From NCBI RefSeq assembly GCF_008086115.1, contig NZ_VSIY01000003.1:558001-622000 (forward strand): a stretch of DNA of 64,000 nucleotides. Direction: 5' to 3'. This stretch comes from Maritimibacter fusiformis (lineage in GTDB: Bacteria; Pseudomonadota; Alphaproteobacteria; Rhodobacterales; Rhodobacteraceae). Positions 25,312 through 33,821 of this stretch are shown here, one piece after another. The position numbers and the translations under genes were made by a program. The stretch's first letter is position 1. Each line of letters opens with the position of its first letter. Below the pieces are notes generated by a model. That model was not told the origin of the DNA. It was given only the letters and a program-made list of their open reading frames with translations, and made no database searches.

Positions 25312-26550
25312 TCACTTTTCCTCAAACGCGCCCGCCTCCCGTGCGGGCGCCGCCTTTGCACCGCTTTCCCCCGGCAAGTTATCGGAAAGCAGTTCGTCAA
25401 ATATCCTGTCCCGGTCCGCGCCCAGCGCAGGTGCGGCGCGGTCCGATTTCAATGTGCAATTGTCGATCCGAAGCGGCCCGCGCAGCGCGTTGAGCCGCAC
25501 CTCGCCATTGCGCCGGATCTCCTGCTCGAGGCTCAGGATCTTCCACGCCTCGCTGGCCATCAATTGCGGCCAGTCCAGCACCTCGGAACACCAGATGTCG
25601 GCCGGTTGCAGGATCGCCAGCCACTCGGCGGTAGTCCTCTCACGGATCGCCCCGGCCATCACCGCCTTGATCTCGTCGCGCTGGCGCATCATCGCGTGCT
25701 TGTCGTCGTAGTATTGCGACAGGCCGTCGATTCCCATCAGCTCGGCCAGCTTCTGCAACGACGGCGTCATCGCCACGGCAAGAAAGCTGTCGGCGGTCTC
25801 GTAGACGCCGTAGGGCGCCCCGAGATAGGCATGCGCGCTGTTCACCGCACCGCGCACCGGCAGACGCCCGCCATCGTTCAGATGGGTGGTCAGAACCTCG
25901 AACTGGAAATCCACCATCGCCTCCAGCAGACTGGTCTGAACCAGCGCGCCGCGCCCGTGGATGCCGCGCCCGACCAGAGCCGCAAGGATGCCCTGCGCCA
26001 GCGCGTTGCCGGCCAGCATGTCGGCCACCGCCAGCCCCATCGGCATCGGCGGATCGTCGCGGCTGCCGGTCAGCCACAACAGGCCCGAGCGCGCCTGCGC
26101 CAGCAGGTCCTGGCCCGGCAGGTCTTTCCACTCGCCCTCTTCGCCATAGCCCGAGATCGAGCCGTAGACGATGCGCGGATTGATCTCGCGCACCGCGTCA
26201 TAGCCAAAGCCCTGCCGCTCGATCACGCCGGGGCGGAAGTTCTGCACCATCACGTCGGCGGTTTTCAAAAGCGCGCGCAGACGTTCGCGGTCGTCGGGCT
26301 CGCGCAGGTCGGCGGTGATGCTTTCCTTGTTGCGATTGATCGCGTGGAACAGCGAGTTGTCGCCGTCGATATCGGTGTCCGAGATATAGAGGTTGCGGCA
26401 CAGATCACCGATGCCGGGACGCTCGACCTTGATGACCCGCGCGCCCAGATCGGCCAGTTTCAGCGTGGCCAGCGGCGCCGACAGGAACTGGCTGAAATCC
26501 AGAACCACCAGCCCGTCGAGCGGGCGTTGAGATTGCGGCAGGGATTTCAC
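25312..26550 (-). CDS. Family III (CaiB/BaiF) CoA-transferase
   Basis: 412 aa from 26550. Family III features: GLVVLDFSQFLSAPLATLKLADLGA at the N-terminus, VIKVERPG, NRNKESITADL, VMVQNFRPGVIERQGFGYD at about 105, and the catalytic Asp in MGLAVADMLAG at about 179. These enzymes move CoA between carboxylic acids. The gene overlaps the upstream solute-binding-fold gene by 4 bases and lies 25 bases before the sugar-binding protein, in the same direction. It may activate an acid formed by the pathway, or be part of a separate unit with the MaoC protein. Confidence 0.88.
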   Translation of the reverse strand: MKSLPQSQRPLDGLVVLDFSQFLSAPLATLKLADLGARVIKVERPGIGDLCRNLYISDTDIDGDNSLFHAINRNKESITADLREPDDRERLRALLKTADVMVQNFRPGVIERQGFGYDAVREINPRIVYGSISGYGEEGEWKDLPGQDLLAQARSGLLWLTGSRDDPPMPMGLAVADMLAGNALAQGILAALVGRGIHGRGALVQTSLLEAMVDFQFEVLTTHLNDGGRLPVRGAVNSAHAYLGAPYGVYETADSFLAVAMTPSLQKLAELMGIDGLSQYYDDKHAMMRQRDEIKAVMAGAIRERTTAEWLAILQPADIWCSEVLDWPQLMASEAWKILSLEQEIRRNGEVRLNALRGPLRIDNCTLKSDRAAPALGADRDRIFDELLSDNLPGESGAKAAPAREAGAFEEK

Positions 26551-27683
26551 TTGAGGCTGTCCTCCCAGGCGGATTGCAGGCGGTCGACGGTGGCCGCGAC
26601 ACTCGCGTCGCCGCGAAGGCAGGCATGGACCAGATCGCCGCCACGCTCCTGAAACCCCATGTAGCCGTCATGGCGCGGGCGCAGATAGGCGGTCTCGAGC
26701 GTTTGCCGGGTGTTGCGGAAAAAGTCGCGGCTGGCGGCGTTGCAGGCGTCATCGTCCCAGGCCACGGCATTGGCGGGCTGGCCGCCGGCCTCGAAGAACA
26801 GCCCCTTCTGGCACTCGGCCCCGGCGATCCAGAAGGCATAGTCCGTGGCGATCTCGCGATGCGCCGAACGGGCCGACACCGCGATGCCGGTGCCGCCGAT
26901 CACGGTGCCGCGCGGGCCGTTGTCGCCGAACCCCGGCGCGTCGGCAAAGACCAGCGGAAAGCGGCAGTATCCGTCGCGGCTGTAGTTGGTGTAGCCATAG
27001 CCGAACGGCGAATAGGCCGGCGCATCGACGCTGCGCCCCATCCATTCGTAGATGCCGATCGGGTCCAGCGTCAGGCAGCGCGGATCAACCAGCGCCACGA
27101 TCTCGCGCAGGGCTTCGAGGATTTCGACGGAGTGTTCCGGTGCCATCAGCCGGTCGCCCTCGGCCACGGCGAACCCCTTGTTGTTGGCCAGCCCCAGGTA
27201 GCACATCAGCGCATTGATCGGGATCAGCGCGAAGCCCACCTCACCGCTGCGCGCAAGCGTCAGCACGTCTTCCCACCGCGTCGGGGCTTCGTCGATCCGG
27301 TCGGGCCGGTAAGCCGCCACCGGCGTCGCGGCGTCGATCGCCAGCGCCCATTGCCGCCCGTCGAATTCGTAGGACGGATGCGACACCCCAACCGACTGCG
27401 CTGCCAGCGCCGCCAGATCGTCGTCGCGCCCCTGCCCGTCGAACGGCAAAAGCAGCCCCGAACCGGCCACCTCGCCCACATGCGGGTGGTCGATCACCAT
27501 CAGGTCGTAGGCATCCGCCATTTCGCCAATCGGCCGGTCCGCGAAGGCCTGGAGCGAGCGTTTTTCCCAGGAAATGGTCACGCAGGGATGCGCCTCGCCA
27601 TACGCCGCCGAGGTCGCCAGCATCGGGTCGAACCCCCGGCTGTGATCCCAGGTCATGCCCTTGAGGTGCACCGGATCAGCCAC
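26547..27683 (-). CDS. Solute-binding-protein fold without signal peptide
   Basis: 378 aa from 27683, with start codon overlapping the MaoC gene by 8 bases. The sequence looks like an extracellular solute-binding family 1 protein: [34 protein letters not shown] at about 58, [44 protein letters not shown]. However, [13 protein letters not shown] has no hydrophobic leader, and the sequence before it is MaoC coding in another frame. It should therefore stay in the cytoplasm. It has no permease of its own and sits between CoA-pathway genes, so a ligand-sensing, carrier or enzymatic role is open. Confidence 0.65.
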   Translation of the reverse strand: MADPVHLKGMTWDHSRGFDPMLATSAAYGEAHPCVTISWEKRSLQAFADRPIGEMADAYDLMVIDHPHVGEVAGSGLLLPFDGQGRDDDLAALAAQSVGVSHPSYEFDGRQWALAIDAATPVAAYRPDRIDEAPTRWEDVLTLARSGEVGFALIPINALMCYLGLANNKGFAVAEGDRLMAPEHSVEILEALREIVALVDPRCLTLDPIGIYEWMGRSVDAPAYSPFGYGYTNYSRDGYCRFPLVFADAPGFGDNGPRGTVIGGTGIAVSARSAHREIATDYAFWIAGAECQKGLFFEAGGQPANAVAWDDDACNAASRDFFRNTRQTLETAYLRPRHDGYMGFQERGGDLVHACLRGDASVAATVDRLQSAWEDSLK

Positions 27684-28239
27684 GTTTCCTGGCCTCCTGC
27701 ACCTTGCGGGCTTCTTCCTCGAACGGCTTCGGGTCGCGATAGAGCGCGGTCAGCAGGTGCTCGGCATAGAGCACCAGTTCGCCCTCGCCCTTGTAGACCG
27801 AATAGCTGACCCGCAGCTTGCCCATCTCGGCGCTGTGCACCTGTTTGGCCAGGTTCTCGCGGATGGTGTAGATCGTGTCGCCGATGAACACCGGCTTGAT
27901 GAAGCGCAGCCGGTCGTAGCCGTAGGAAAACGAGTTCAGGCAATTGGTCGCCGCCAGCCCCAGCCCGTAGGAAAACACCATCGCGCCCGCCACCAGCCGC
28001 TTGCCGAACACGCCCGCCTGCGCGGCGAACTCCTGGTCGGACACATAGGGGTGGTGGTCCATCACCAGCGAGTTGAACAGCATCGACTCGCCTTCGGAAA
28101 TGGTGCGGCGGATCGAGCGGATCTTGTCGCCGATCTCGAAGTCCTCGTAATACCAGTCCTCGGAATTCCACACCGGGATTTCGGCGTGGTCCTCCGGCAG
28201 TCCCGGCAGGCTGCGTGGATGCACTCCGATTTCGGCCAT
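27676..28239 (-). CDS. MaoC-like hot-dog protein with altered catalytic motif
   Basis: About 187 aa from the ATG at 28239; ATG 28251 and GTG 28254 are alternatives with no better ribosome site. MaoC-type hot-dog fold: [35 protein letters not shown] and [16 protein letters not shown]. In the hydratase motif (GDxNPLHxD) this protein reads MDHHPYVSD, so the catalytic histidine position is valine while the aspartate is kept. It may be inactive alone or serve as the non-catalytic half of a heteromer, possibly with the divergent MaoC protein. First gene of the minus-strand series. Confidence 0.75.
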   Translation of the reverse strand: MAEIGVHPRSLPGLPEDHAEIPVWNSEDWYYEDFEIGDKIRSIRRTISEGESMLFNSLVMDHHPYVSDQEFAAQAGVFGKRLVAGAMVFSYGLGLAATNCLNSFSYGYDRLRFIKPVFIGDTIYTIRENLAKQVHSAEMGKLRVSYSVYKGEGELVLYAEHLLTALYRDPKPFEEEARKVQEARKRG

Positions 28240-28305
28240 GTCTCCCCCCATCACGACTCGGTCGCGTTTCGGAAAGTCTCACATGGCTCTTTTCACATGT
28301 CAAAG

Positions 28306-28324
28306 ATTTTTGTATATATGAAAT
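28306..28324. promoter_or_regulatory. AT-rich imperfect palindrome in the divergent maoC promoter
   Basis: ATTTTTGTATATATGAAAT lies in the roughly 100-base gap between the two divergent MaoC genes, with ATTT...AAAT ends and a TATATA core. Just upstream (28290-28300) CACATG occurs twice, spaced 13 bases apart. The region is strikingly AT-rich against the GC-rich background. It could be a promoter plus operator; the nearby IclR protein is a candidate binder. Confidence 0.35.
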
Positions 28325-28353
28325 CAACGGAACAACCGACCGGGGACTAGCGT

Positions 28354-28806
28354 ATGGAAAGAGAACAGTTTTTCGAGGATTACGTGGTCGGCGAGGTTAG
28401 GCACACGACCGGCCGAACGATCACCGAGACAGATATCGTCTTTCATGCCGGGCATTCCGGCGACTATTTTCCGCACCATGTCGACGTCGAGTTCTGCAAG
28501 ACCCAGCCCTTCAAACGCCCCATCGCCCATGGCACCATGACCTTCGCCATCGGCATCGGCCTGACCGCGACCGAGATCAACCCGCGCGCCATGTCCTACG
28601 GCTATGACCGGCTGCGCTTTCCCAATCCGGTCTTTGCGGGCGACACCATCCGCACCGCCGTCACGGTCAAGTCCAAGGAGGTCGACGAAAAACGCCCCGG
28701 TTTCGGTCGGGTGATCGAGGCCAAGGACGTGACCAACCAGCACGGCAAGACGGTGATGTATGTCGAGCATATCCTGATCGTCGAAATGAAGGGGGACGCG
28801 AAATGA
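28354..28806 (+). CDS. MaoC-like (R)-hydratase
   Basis: 150 aa from the ATG at 28354. Hot-dog hydratase with the catalytic motif intact: FHAGHSGDYFPHHVDVEF, where Asp and His of the GDxNPxHxD signature are present at about residues 34-39. This is followed by KRPIAHGTMTFAIGIGL and YDRLRFPNPVFAGDTI. It resembles its divergent neighbour in the YGYDRLRF block. Likely hydrates an enoyl-CoA or dehydrates a hydroxyacyl-CoA, in step with the CoA-transferase. Coupled to the oxidoreductase gene by a 4-base overlap. Confidence 0.85.
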   Translation: MEREQFFEDYVVGEVRHTTGRTITETDIVFHAGHSGDYFPHHVDVEFCKTQPFKRPIAHGTMTFAIGIGLTATEINPRAMSYGYDRLRFPNPVFAGDTIRTAVTVKSKEVDEKRPGFGRVIEAKDVTNQHGKTVMYVEHILIVEMKGDAK

Positions 28807-29867
28807 CACTGGATCTCAGGCAAAGCTGGCCGGCACCGTCAAAGCCCAAGCCGGTGATCATCGTCGGCGCCGGCGGCATCGTGCGCGACGCCCACCTGCC
28901 CGCTTATGCCCAGGCCGGCATCCCGGTGAAGGGCGTCACCGACCTCGACGCCGAGCGCCGCGCGGCACTGGCGCGCGACCATGACCTGAAACATGTCTAC
29001 GCCACGCTGGCCGAGGCGGTGGACGACAACGGCACCGATGCGGTCTATGACGTGGCCGTGCCGCCGCACGCGATCACCGATATCCTGCCCGCCCTGCCCG
29101 ACGGCGCGGCGGTGCTGATCCAGAAACCGATGGGCAGCGATCAGGACCACGCCCGACAGATCCGCCAGATCTGCCGCGACAAGGGCCTGAAAAGCGCGAT
29201 GAACTTCCAGCTTCGGTTTTCTCCGATGATGATGGCGGTCAAGGACGCGGTGGAACGCGGCGTGCTGGGCGAATTGCTCGAGGTCGAGGTGCATCTGAAC
29301 ATCTTCACGCCGTGGACCCTGTTTCCTTTCCTGATCCCGATGGATCGCGTCGAGATCGCGGTGCATTCGATCCACTACCTCGACACGATCCGCGCCATCG
29401 CGGGGAACCCGGACGCCGCCTTCGCCCGCTCGATGCGCGACCCGCGCGCCGCCGATTTCGCCCAGACCCGGACGACGGCGATCCTCGACTACGGCGACCG
29501 GTTGCGCGCGGTGATGTCGATCAACCACAACCACCAATGCGGGCGCAAGTTCCAGTCGGCGTGGTTCCGGTTCGAGGGCACCGAAGGCGCGATGATGGTG
29601 AAACTCGGCGTCTGCTACGACTACCCCAACGGCGAGGCGGACGAGTTGTGGTTTTGCAAAAACGGCGGCGAGTGGGAACAGATACCGCTTGAGGGGTCAT
29701 GGTTCATCGACTCGTTCATGGGCACGATGCGCAACCTGCAACGCTTCGACGCGGGCGAGGACGACCACCTCTATGCCTCGACCGAGGACGGCTATCAAAC
29801 GATGGCGCTGGTCGAGGCCTGCTTCAAGTCGCTCGAGGTGCCCGCGGTGGGGCTGGTGCTGGACTGA
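28803..29867 (+). CDS. Gfo/Idh/MocA-family oxidoreductase
   Basis: 354 aa from 28803. Rossmann start PVIIVGAGGIVRDAHLPAYAQAG at about residues 18-40, and ILIQKP-type motif (VLIQKPMGSDQDHAR) at about 100, where the family's EKP lysine is present. The C-terminal beta domain includes HSIHYLDTIRAIAG. Such enzymes oxidise or reduce sugars, cyclitols and sugar acids with NAD(P). This one could supply the sugar dehydrogenase step absent from the neighbouring catabolic series, an inference from location only. Its 3' end overlaps the convergent IclR gene by 44 bases. Confidence 0.85.
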   Translation: MTLDLRQSWPAPSKPKPVIIVGAGGIVRDAHLPAYAQAGIPVKGVTDLDAERRAALARDHDLKHVYATLAEAVDDNGTDAVYDVAVPPHAITDILPALPDGAAVLIQKPMGSDQDHARQIRQICRDKGLKSAMNFQLRFSPMMMAVKDAVERGVLGELLEVEVHLNIFTPWTLFPFLIPMDRVEIAVHSIHYLDTIRAIAGNPDAAFARSMRDPRAADFAQTRTTAILDYGDRLRAVMSINHNHQCGRKFQSAWFRFEGTEGAMMVKLGVCYDYPNGEADELWFCKNGGEWEQIPLEGSWFIDSFMGTMRNLQRFDAGEDDHLYASTEDGYQTMALVEACFKSLEVPAVGLVLD

Positions 29868-30633
29868 CACCGCTGCCGCCCGCGCCCAGCGCGACCGACA
29901 GTTCGCGCGCCGCCTGCACCACCTTCTCGACGCAGGTGGCAAAGCCGACCGGGTCGCCGACCCGCTCGATATGCGGCACCGTCAGCGCGGCGGCGGGGGT
30001 GCCGGAATGGTCGAACACCGGGGCCGAGATGTTGACCACGCCGCGCACCACGAAACTGTCGCGCACCTCGTGGCCGATCTCGCGGATCTTGGCGAACTCG
30101 GCCTCCAGCCCCGCCCGGGTGACGCCCTGCGGCAAGGGCACCGTGGTCAGCAGTTCGTCGACCCGTTCAGGCGGCAGAAAGGCCAGGATCACCCGGCCGC
30201 TCGAGGCATTCCACAGTTCGATCTTGGCCCCGAGCCGCACGCTCATCACGTTGTTGGACGGACTGTCGACCTGCCCGACCACCAGCACCTCGTTGCCGGC
30301 GATCAGGCCGAGGTGGACCGACTGCCGGATCTCGCTGGCAAGCGTGCGCATCCGTGGTCCGGCGATCGAGGTCAGGCGGCGCACGATGGGCAGCTTGTGG
30401 GCCAGTTCGAACAGGAACGTGGTCAGCACATAGCGCCCGGTGGCGCTGTCCTGCGCCACGTAGCCGCGCGCCTCGAGCACCGCGAGCATGCGGAAAATCT
30501 CGCCCACCGAGCGTGACAGCGCGCGCGCGATGTCCGACAGGCTCAGCCCGATCTCCTCGCCCGACAGAAGCTCGATGATGTCGAGGCCCTTCTCGAGCGC
30601 GGGCGCGGTGTATTTCTTCTGTTCGTCGCTCAT
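29824..30633 (-). CDS. IclR-family transcriptional regulator
   Basis: 269 aa from 30633. N-terminal winged helix (about residues 10-75: ALEKGLDIIELLSGEEIGLSLS, RSVGEIFRMLAVLEARGYVAQ) and C-terminal effector domain with VHLGLIAGNEVLVVGQVDS and AAALTVPH. IclR proteins typically control a neighbouring aromatic, acid or sugar catabolic operon in response to a small metabolite. The ending GAGGSGVSPAPAPPRAPRAT is a low-complexity tail. Possible binding sites are the 41-bp palindrome at 30712-30752 and the AT-rich site at 28306-28324. Confidence 0.88.
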   Translation of the reverse strand: MSDEQKKYTAPALEKGLDIIELLSGEEIGLSLSDIARALSRSVGEIFRMLAVLEARGYVAQDSATGRYVLTTFLFELAHKLPIVRRLTSIAGPRMRTLASEIRQSVHLGLIAGNEVLVVGQVDSPSNNVMSVRLGAKIELWNASSGRVILAFLPPERVDELLTTVPLPQGVTRAGLEAEFAKIREIGHEVRDSFVVRGVVNISAPVFDHSGTPAAALTVPHIERVGDPVGFATCVEKVVQAARELSVALGAGGSGVSPAPAPPRAPRAT

Positions 30634-30711
30634 CTGGTGTCCACGCGCGGGCTGTGACGGGAATGAGTTGGCCGGTGCGAGTGTAGGCGTTTGCAGGTCG
30701 GGGTAAAGCGT

Positions 30712-30752
30712 TCACACCCGGAGCGGGTGATATCGACCCGATCCGGGTGTGA
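30712..30752. promoter_or_regulatory. 41-bp near-perfect palindrome, tandem ACCCG-N3-CGGGT operators
   Basis: Outer arms TCACACCCGGA and TCCGGGTGTGA are perfect complements, as are inner arms CGGGT and ACCCG. Each half is itself a palindrome, CACCCG-gag-CGGGTG and ACCCG-atc-CGGGT, 15 bases apart. This looks like two adjacent dimer sites, centred about 99 bases from the IclR start and 156 from the PLP-enzyme start. Confidence 0.6.
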
Positions 30753-30887
30753 CTGGGCATCGTCGACCGTGAAGGCGCCGGGTGCGCGTCGATTGCGAAA
30801 CCACCGGAAATGCGCGAAAAGGTCCGGGTTGCGACCGCGTTCCCGATTGCCGCCCCAAACGTCAGAAAAGCCTGCCATACTGTCCAG

Positions 30888-31943
30888 ATGAAACATTCGA
30901 ACACTCCCCTTCCGCCCAACCCGCAACCGCCCGGATTTCGTGTGTCCGCCGACCGTCCGCTGGCGTTGCTCGGCGCCTGTCCCGTCTACCAGCCGACCCC
31001 GTTGACAGGCGCGCCGGACCTGGCCCGCGCGCTCGGTCTGGCCGGGCTGTGGGTCAAGGACGAAACCGCCCGGATGCAGCTAGGCAGCTTCAAGGCGCTT
31101 GGCGGGGCCTTCGCGGTGGTGCAGATGATCCTCGACCGGGCCGGCGTGTCCGACCCGCGCGCGCCCGAGGCCGTGGCGGTGGCAAGCGATCTGACCTTCG
31201 TCACCGCCAGCGCCGGAAATCACGGCCTGTCGGTGGCTGCCGGGGCAAAGATCTTCGGCGCGAATGCGGCGATCCTGCTGCCCGCCGCCGCCCCCGAAGC
31301 CTTTGCCACGCGCATCCGCGGCAAGGGTGCCGAGGTCATCCGCGTCGATGGCTCCTACGAGGACAGCGTGGCCGAGGCGATAAGGCTGGCCGAGGCGGGC
31401 GGCTGGCTGCATCTCGCGGACGGGTCGTGGCCGGGCTACACCGCGCCACCGGCGCTGGTGCTGGAAGGCTACATGGTGCTGGCCGAGGAATGCCGCCAGA
31501 GCTTTGCCTCGCTGGGCACATGGCCAAGCCACGTCGTGGTGCAGGCCGGGGTCGGCGGGCTGGCCGCCGCGCTGGCGGCCCATATCCGCGCCACCTGGCC
31601 GCGACAGCCCGAGATCGTCGTGGTCGAACCCGACGCCGCGCCTTGCCTGATGCAAAGCCTCAAGGCGGGCAAGCTCACGCCAGCCGAGGGGCCGGTGTCG
31701 ATCATGGGGCGGCTCGACTGCAAGGAGGCGTCGATGCTGGCCTTCGAGAGCCTGCGCGACACCGCAGACACCTTCGTGACGATCAGCGACGCCCAGGCCA
31801 CAGAGGCGGTCCGGGCGTTGGCGCAGGCCGGGATCGCGACCACACCCAGCGGCGCGGCAGGGATGGCGGCGCTGCGCCTCCTCGACCTGCCCGCCGATGC
31901 GACCTGCCTGATCGTCGCCTCCGAGGGGCCGGAAGACGCCTGA
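30888..31943 (+). CDS. PLP-dependent diaminopropionate ammonia-lyase-like enzyme
   Basis: 351 aa from the ATG at 30888. Fold-type II PLP enzyme: WVKDETARMQLGSFKALGGA with the Schiff-base lysine at residue 69, TASAGNHGLSVA at about 102-113 for the carboxylate, VVQAGVGGLAAALAAHI for the phosphate, and PSGAAGMAAL near the end. Closest to diaminopropionate ammonia-lyases, which release ammonia and pyruvate, though shorter than the roughly 400-residue enterobacterial enzyme. A threonine-dehydratase-like activity is the alternative. Immediately convergent with the MFS exporter gene. Confidence 0.75.
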   Translation: MKHSNTPLPPNPQPPGFRVSADRPLALLGACPVYQPTPLTGAPDLARALGLAGLWVKDETARMQLGSFKALGGAFAVVQMILDRAGVSDPRAPEAVAVASDLTFVTASAGNHGLSVAAGAKIFGANAAILLPAAAPEAFATRIRGKGAEVIRVDGSYEDSVAEAIRLAEAGGWLHLADGSWPGYTAPPALVLEGYMVLAEECRQSFASLGTWPSHVVVQAGVGGLAAALAAHIRATWPRQPEIVVVEPDAAPCLMQSLKAGKLTPAEGPVSIMGRLDCKEASMLAFESLRDTADTFVTISDAQATEAVRALAQAGIATTPSGAAGMAALRLLDLPADATCLIVASEGPEDA

Positions 31944-31952
31944 CGCCGGATG

Positions 31953-33317
31953 CTACAGGTTCGACGGCCAGACCGGGTGGTGATCGTCGATCACGAAGGG
32001 GTGGCGGTGGCGAACCGGCGGGTGGCGGTGCTGGACTGGCCGGTCCGACCCTGACGCATCCGCATGGTGGTGGGTCGGGTCGCCGTGGGCATGGGCATGT
32101 TCGACCGCGGCATGTTCGTGCTCGATCTCGCGCGGATCGAAGGACGGCCACAGCCGAACGGCCAGAAGCGAGGCGGCAGCCGACAGCAGGGCCATGACCA
32201 GAAACGTGGTCGGCAAGCCGACCGCGGCACCAAGCCGACCGGCAAGCGGATAGGCCAAAAGCCAGGCGGAGTGCGACAGCGCGAATTGCGCGGCGAACAG
32301 GGCCGGACGATCCTCTTCGTTGCACGACCGGGTGATCAGCAGGCCCGCCGGGGTCTGAACCAGCGACGCCCCTGCGCCAAGTGCCGCCCAGATCGCCAGC
32401 CCGCCAATCATGCCCGGCACGAACGCGGCCAGCACCAGGCTGACCGTCACCACCGCCGCCCCGGCAAGCATCGCCGGGCGGGCCGAAATCCTGCCCAGAA
32501 GCCGGGGCAGCAGCAAGGCGACCGTCATCGAGCCGATACCGCTTGCCGCGAAATAGAGCGCGACAATCTCATCGCCGAGGCCGAGATCGCCCTTGACCCG
32601 AACCACGGTGTTGACGATGACCATCGCGGTGCCTGCGGCGACGGAGACATAGAGCGCCAGCAACCCGCGCAGGCGTGGCGTGGCGAGGTAGATCCAGATG
32701 CCGCGCGTCACCCGCTTGCGAAACGGCGCCGGCACGGATGCCGCGGTTCGCCGGGGCAGCGCCACGCTGAACACCAGCGCGGCGGAGGCCAGAAAACCGA
32801 TCGCTGTTCCGACGAACAGCACATGGAACGAGAACACCGCCAGCACCAGCCCGGCGATCAGCGGGCCGATGAGCGATTCGAGGTCATAGGTCAGGCGCGA
32901 CAGCGACAGGGCCTGGGTATAGTCGGCCTCGTCTTTCAGGATATCGGGGATCGTGGCCTGGAACGTCGGCGTGAAGGCCGCCGAAAATGCCTGAAAACCG
33001 AACACCAGCAGATAGATCTGCCAGATCTCGGTCACGAACGGCAGGACCAGCACCATCGCGGCGCGGGCCAGGTCGAGCGCGATCAGGAACGGCCTGCGCG
33101 GCAGGCGCGCCGAGATTGCGGCGGCGATCGGGGCGAGGCCGACATAGGCCACCATCTTGAGCGCCAGCGCCGTGCCCAGCACCGCGCCCGCGTCGCCCCC
33201 GGCCAGTTCAAACGCCAACAGGCCCAGCGCAATCGTCGTCAGGCCCGATCCCAGGACCGAGAAGATCTGCGCCAGCAAAAGCCGGCGATAGGTGCGGTTG
33301 GACAGGGCGCCGTTCAT
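31953..33317 (-). CDS. MFS exporter with histidine-rich C-terminus (NreB-like)
   Basis: 454 aa from 33317. Twelve predicted membrane segments and the MFS loop ISARLPRRPFLIALD; about residues 10-400 are the transporter. The last 55 residues contain 14 histidines (HEHAAVEHAHAHGD, THHH, QHRH, RHRHP), a metal-binding tail found in nickel exporters such as NreB/NrsD. Next to a nickel/peptide-type importer, so a metal efflux role is likely, with nickel the first guess. Divergent from the small gene at 33423. Confidence 0.75.
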   Translation of the reverse strand: MNGALSNRTYRRLLLAQIFSVLGSGLTTIALGLLAFELAGGDAGAVLGTALALKMVAYVGLAPIAAAISARLPRRPFLIALDLARAAMVLVLPFVTEIWQIYLLVFGFQAFSAAFTPTFQATIPDILKDEADYTQALSLSRLTYDLESLIGPLIAGLVLAVFSFHVLFVGTAIGFLASAALVFSVALPRRTAASVPAPFRKRVTRGIWIYLATPRLRGLLALYVSVAAGTAMVIVNTVVRVKGDLGLGDEIVALYFAASGIGSMTVALLLPRLLGRISARPAMLAGAAVVTVSLVLAAFVPGMIGGLAIWAALGAGASLVQTPAGLLITRSCNEEDRPALFAAQFALSHSAWLLAYPLAGRLGAAVGLPTTFLVMALLSAAASLLAVRLWPSFDPREIEHEHAAVEHAHAHGDPTHHHADASGSDRPVQHRHPPVRHRHPFVIDDHHPVWPSNL

Positions 33318-33422
33318 GCGCAGAGATTAGAAGATTGCAGATGCGACACAATGGCATGAGTGACGCAGGCGGGGGCCGTGTTACGTTTTTTCCGGTCCGC
33401 CTTTCGGCGGCAGGAGGTGGCG

Positions 33423-33785
33423 ATGCGCTCAAGTGCAGGGAATGTCTTGCGGCTGTTGATGGCCCTGACGATCCTTGCCAGCGTCATGATCCGCCCCCCC
33501 GGCACCATGCTGGTGACCGAGGGCGACACCATCACCTACGTGCTGTGCGGGGCCGGCGAGGCCCGGTCCGTGCAGATCGCGCTTGGCCAGGACGAGGGCG
33601 AGGAACGCGATCTGAGCTGCGATTTCTTCGCCGCGCAGATCGCCAGCCTGACACCAGAGCCGCCGCAAGCCCCTGAATTCGACCAGTCCGCGTCCCGGCG
33701 CGCGACCGATTTGCAGCCCGCGCCACTGGCGCAACGCCGGCTGTGGCTTCCCAATAACGCCCGCGCCCCACCCCTTGTGAGTTGA
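33423..33785 (+). CDS. Small secreted or membrane-anchored hypothetical protein
   Basis: 120 aa from the ATG at 33423, which has AGGAGG five bases upstream. One hydrophobic segment at about residues 9-24 (LLMALTILASVMI) suggests export. The rest is polar with two cysteines (YVLCGAGE, LSCDFF) and a proline/alanine-rich tail. It resembles the short periplasmic DUF2946-type proteins found before metal transport genes, but I do not recognise it firmly. It is 36 bases before the binding-protein gene, in the same direction, so it may be co-expressed with the importer. Confidence 0.55.
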   Translation: MRSSAGNVLRLLMALTILASVMIRPPGTMLVTEGDTITYVLCGAGEARSVQIALGQDEGEERDLSCDFFAAQIASLTPEPPQAPEFDQSASRRATDLQPAPLAQRRLWLPNNARAPPLVS

Positions 33786-33821
33786 CTTCGAACCAACGTC
33801 AGACCTCACAAGGACTTGCCA

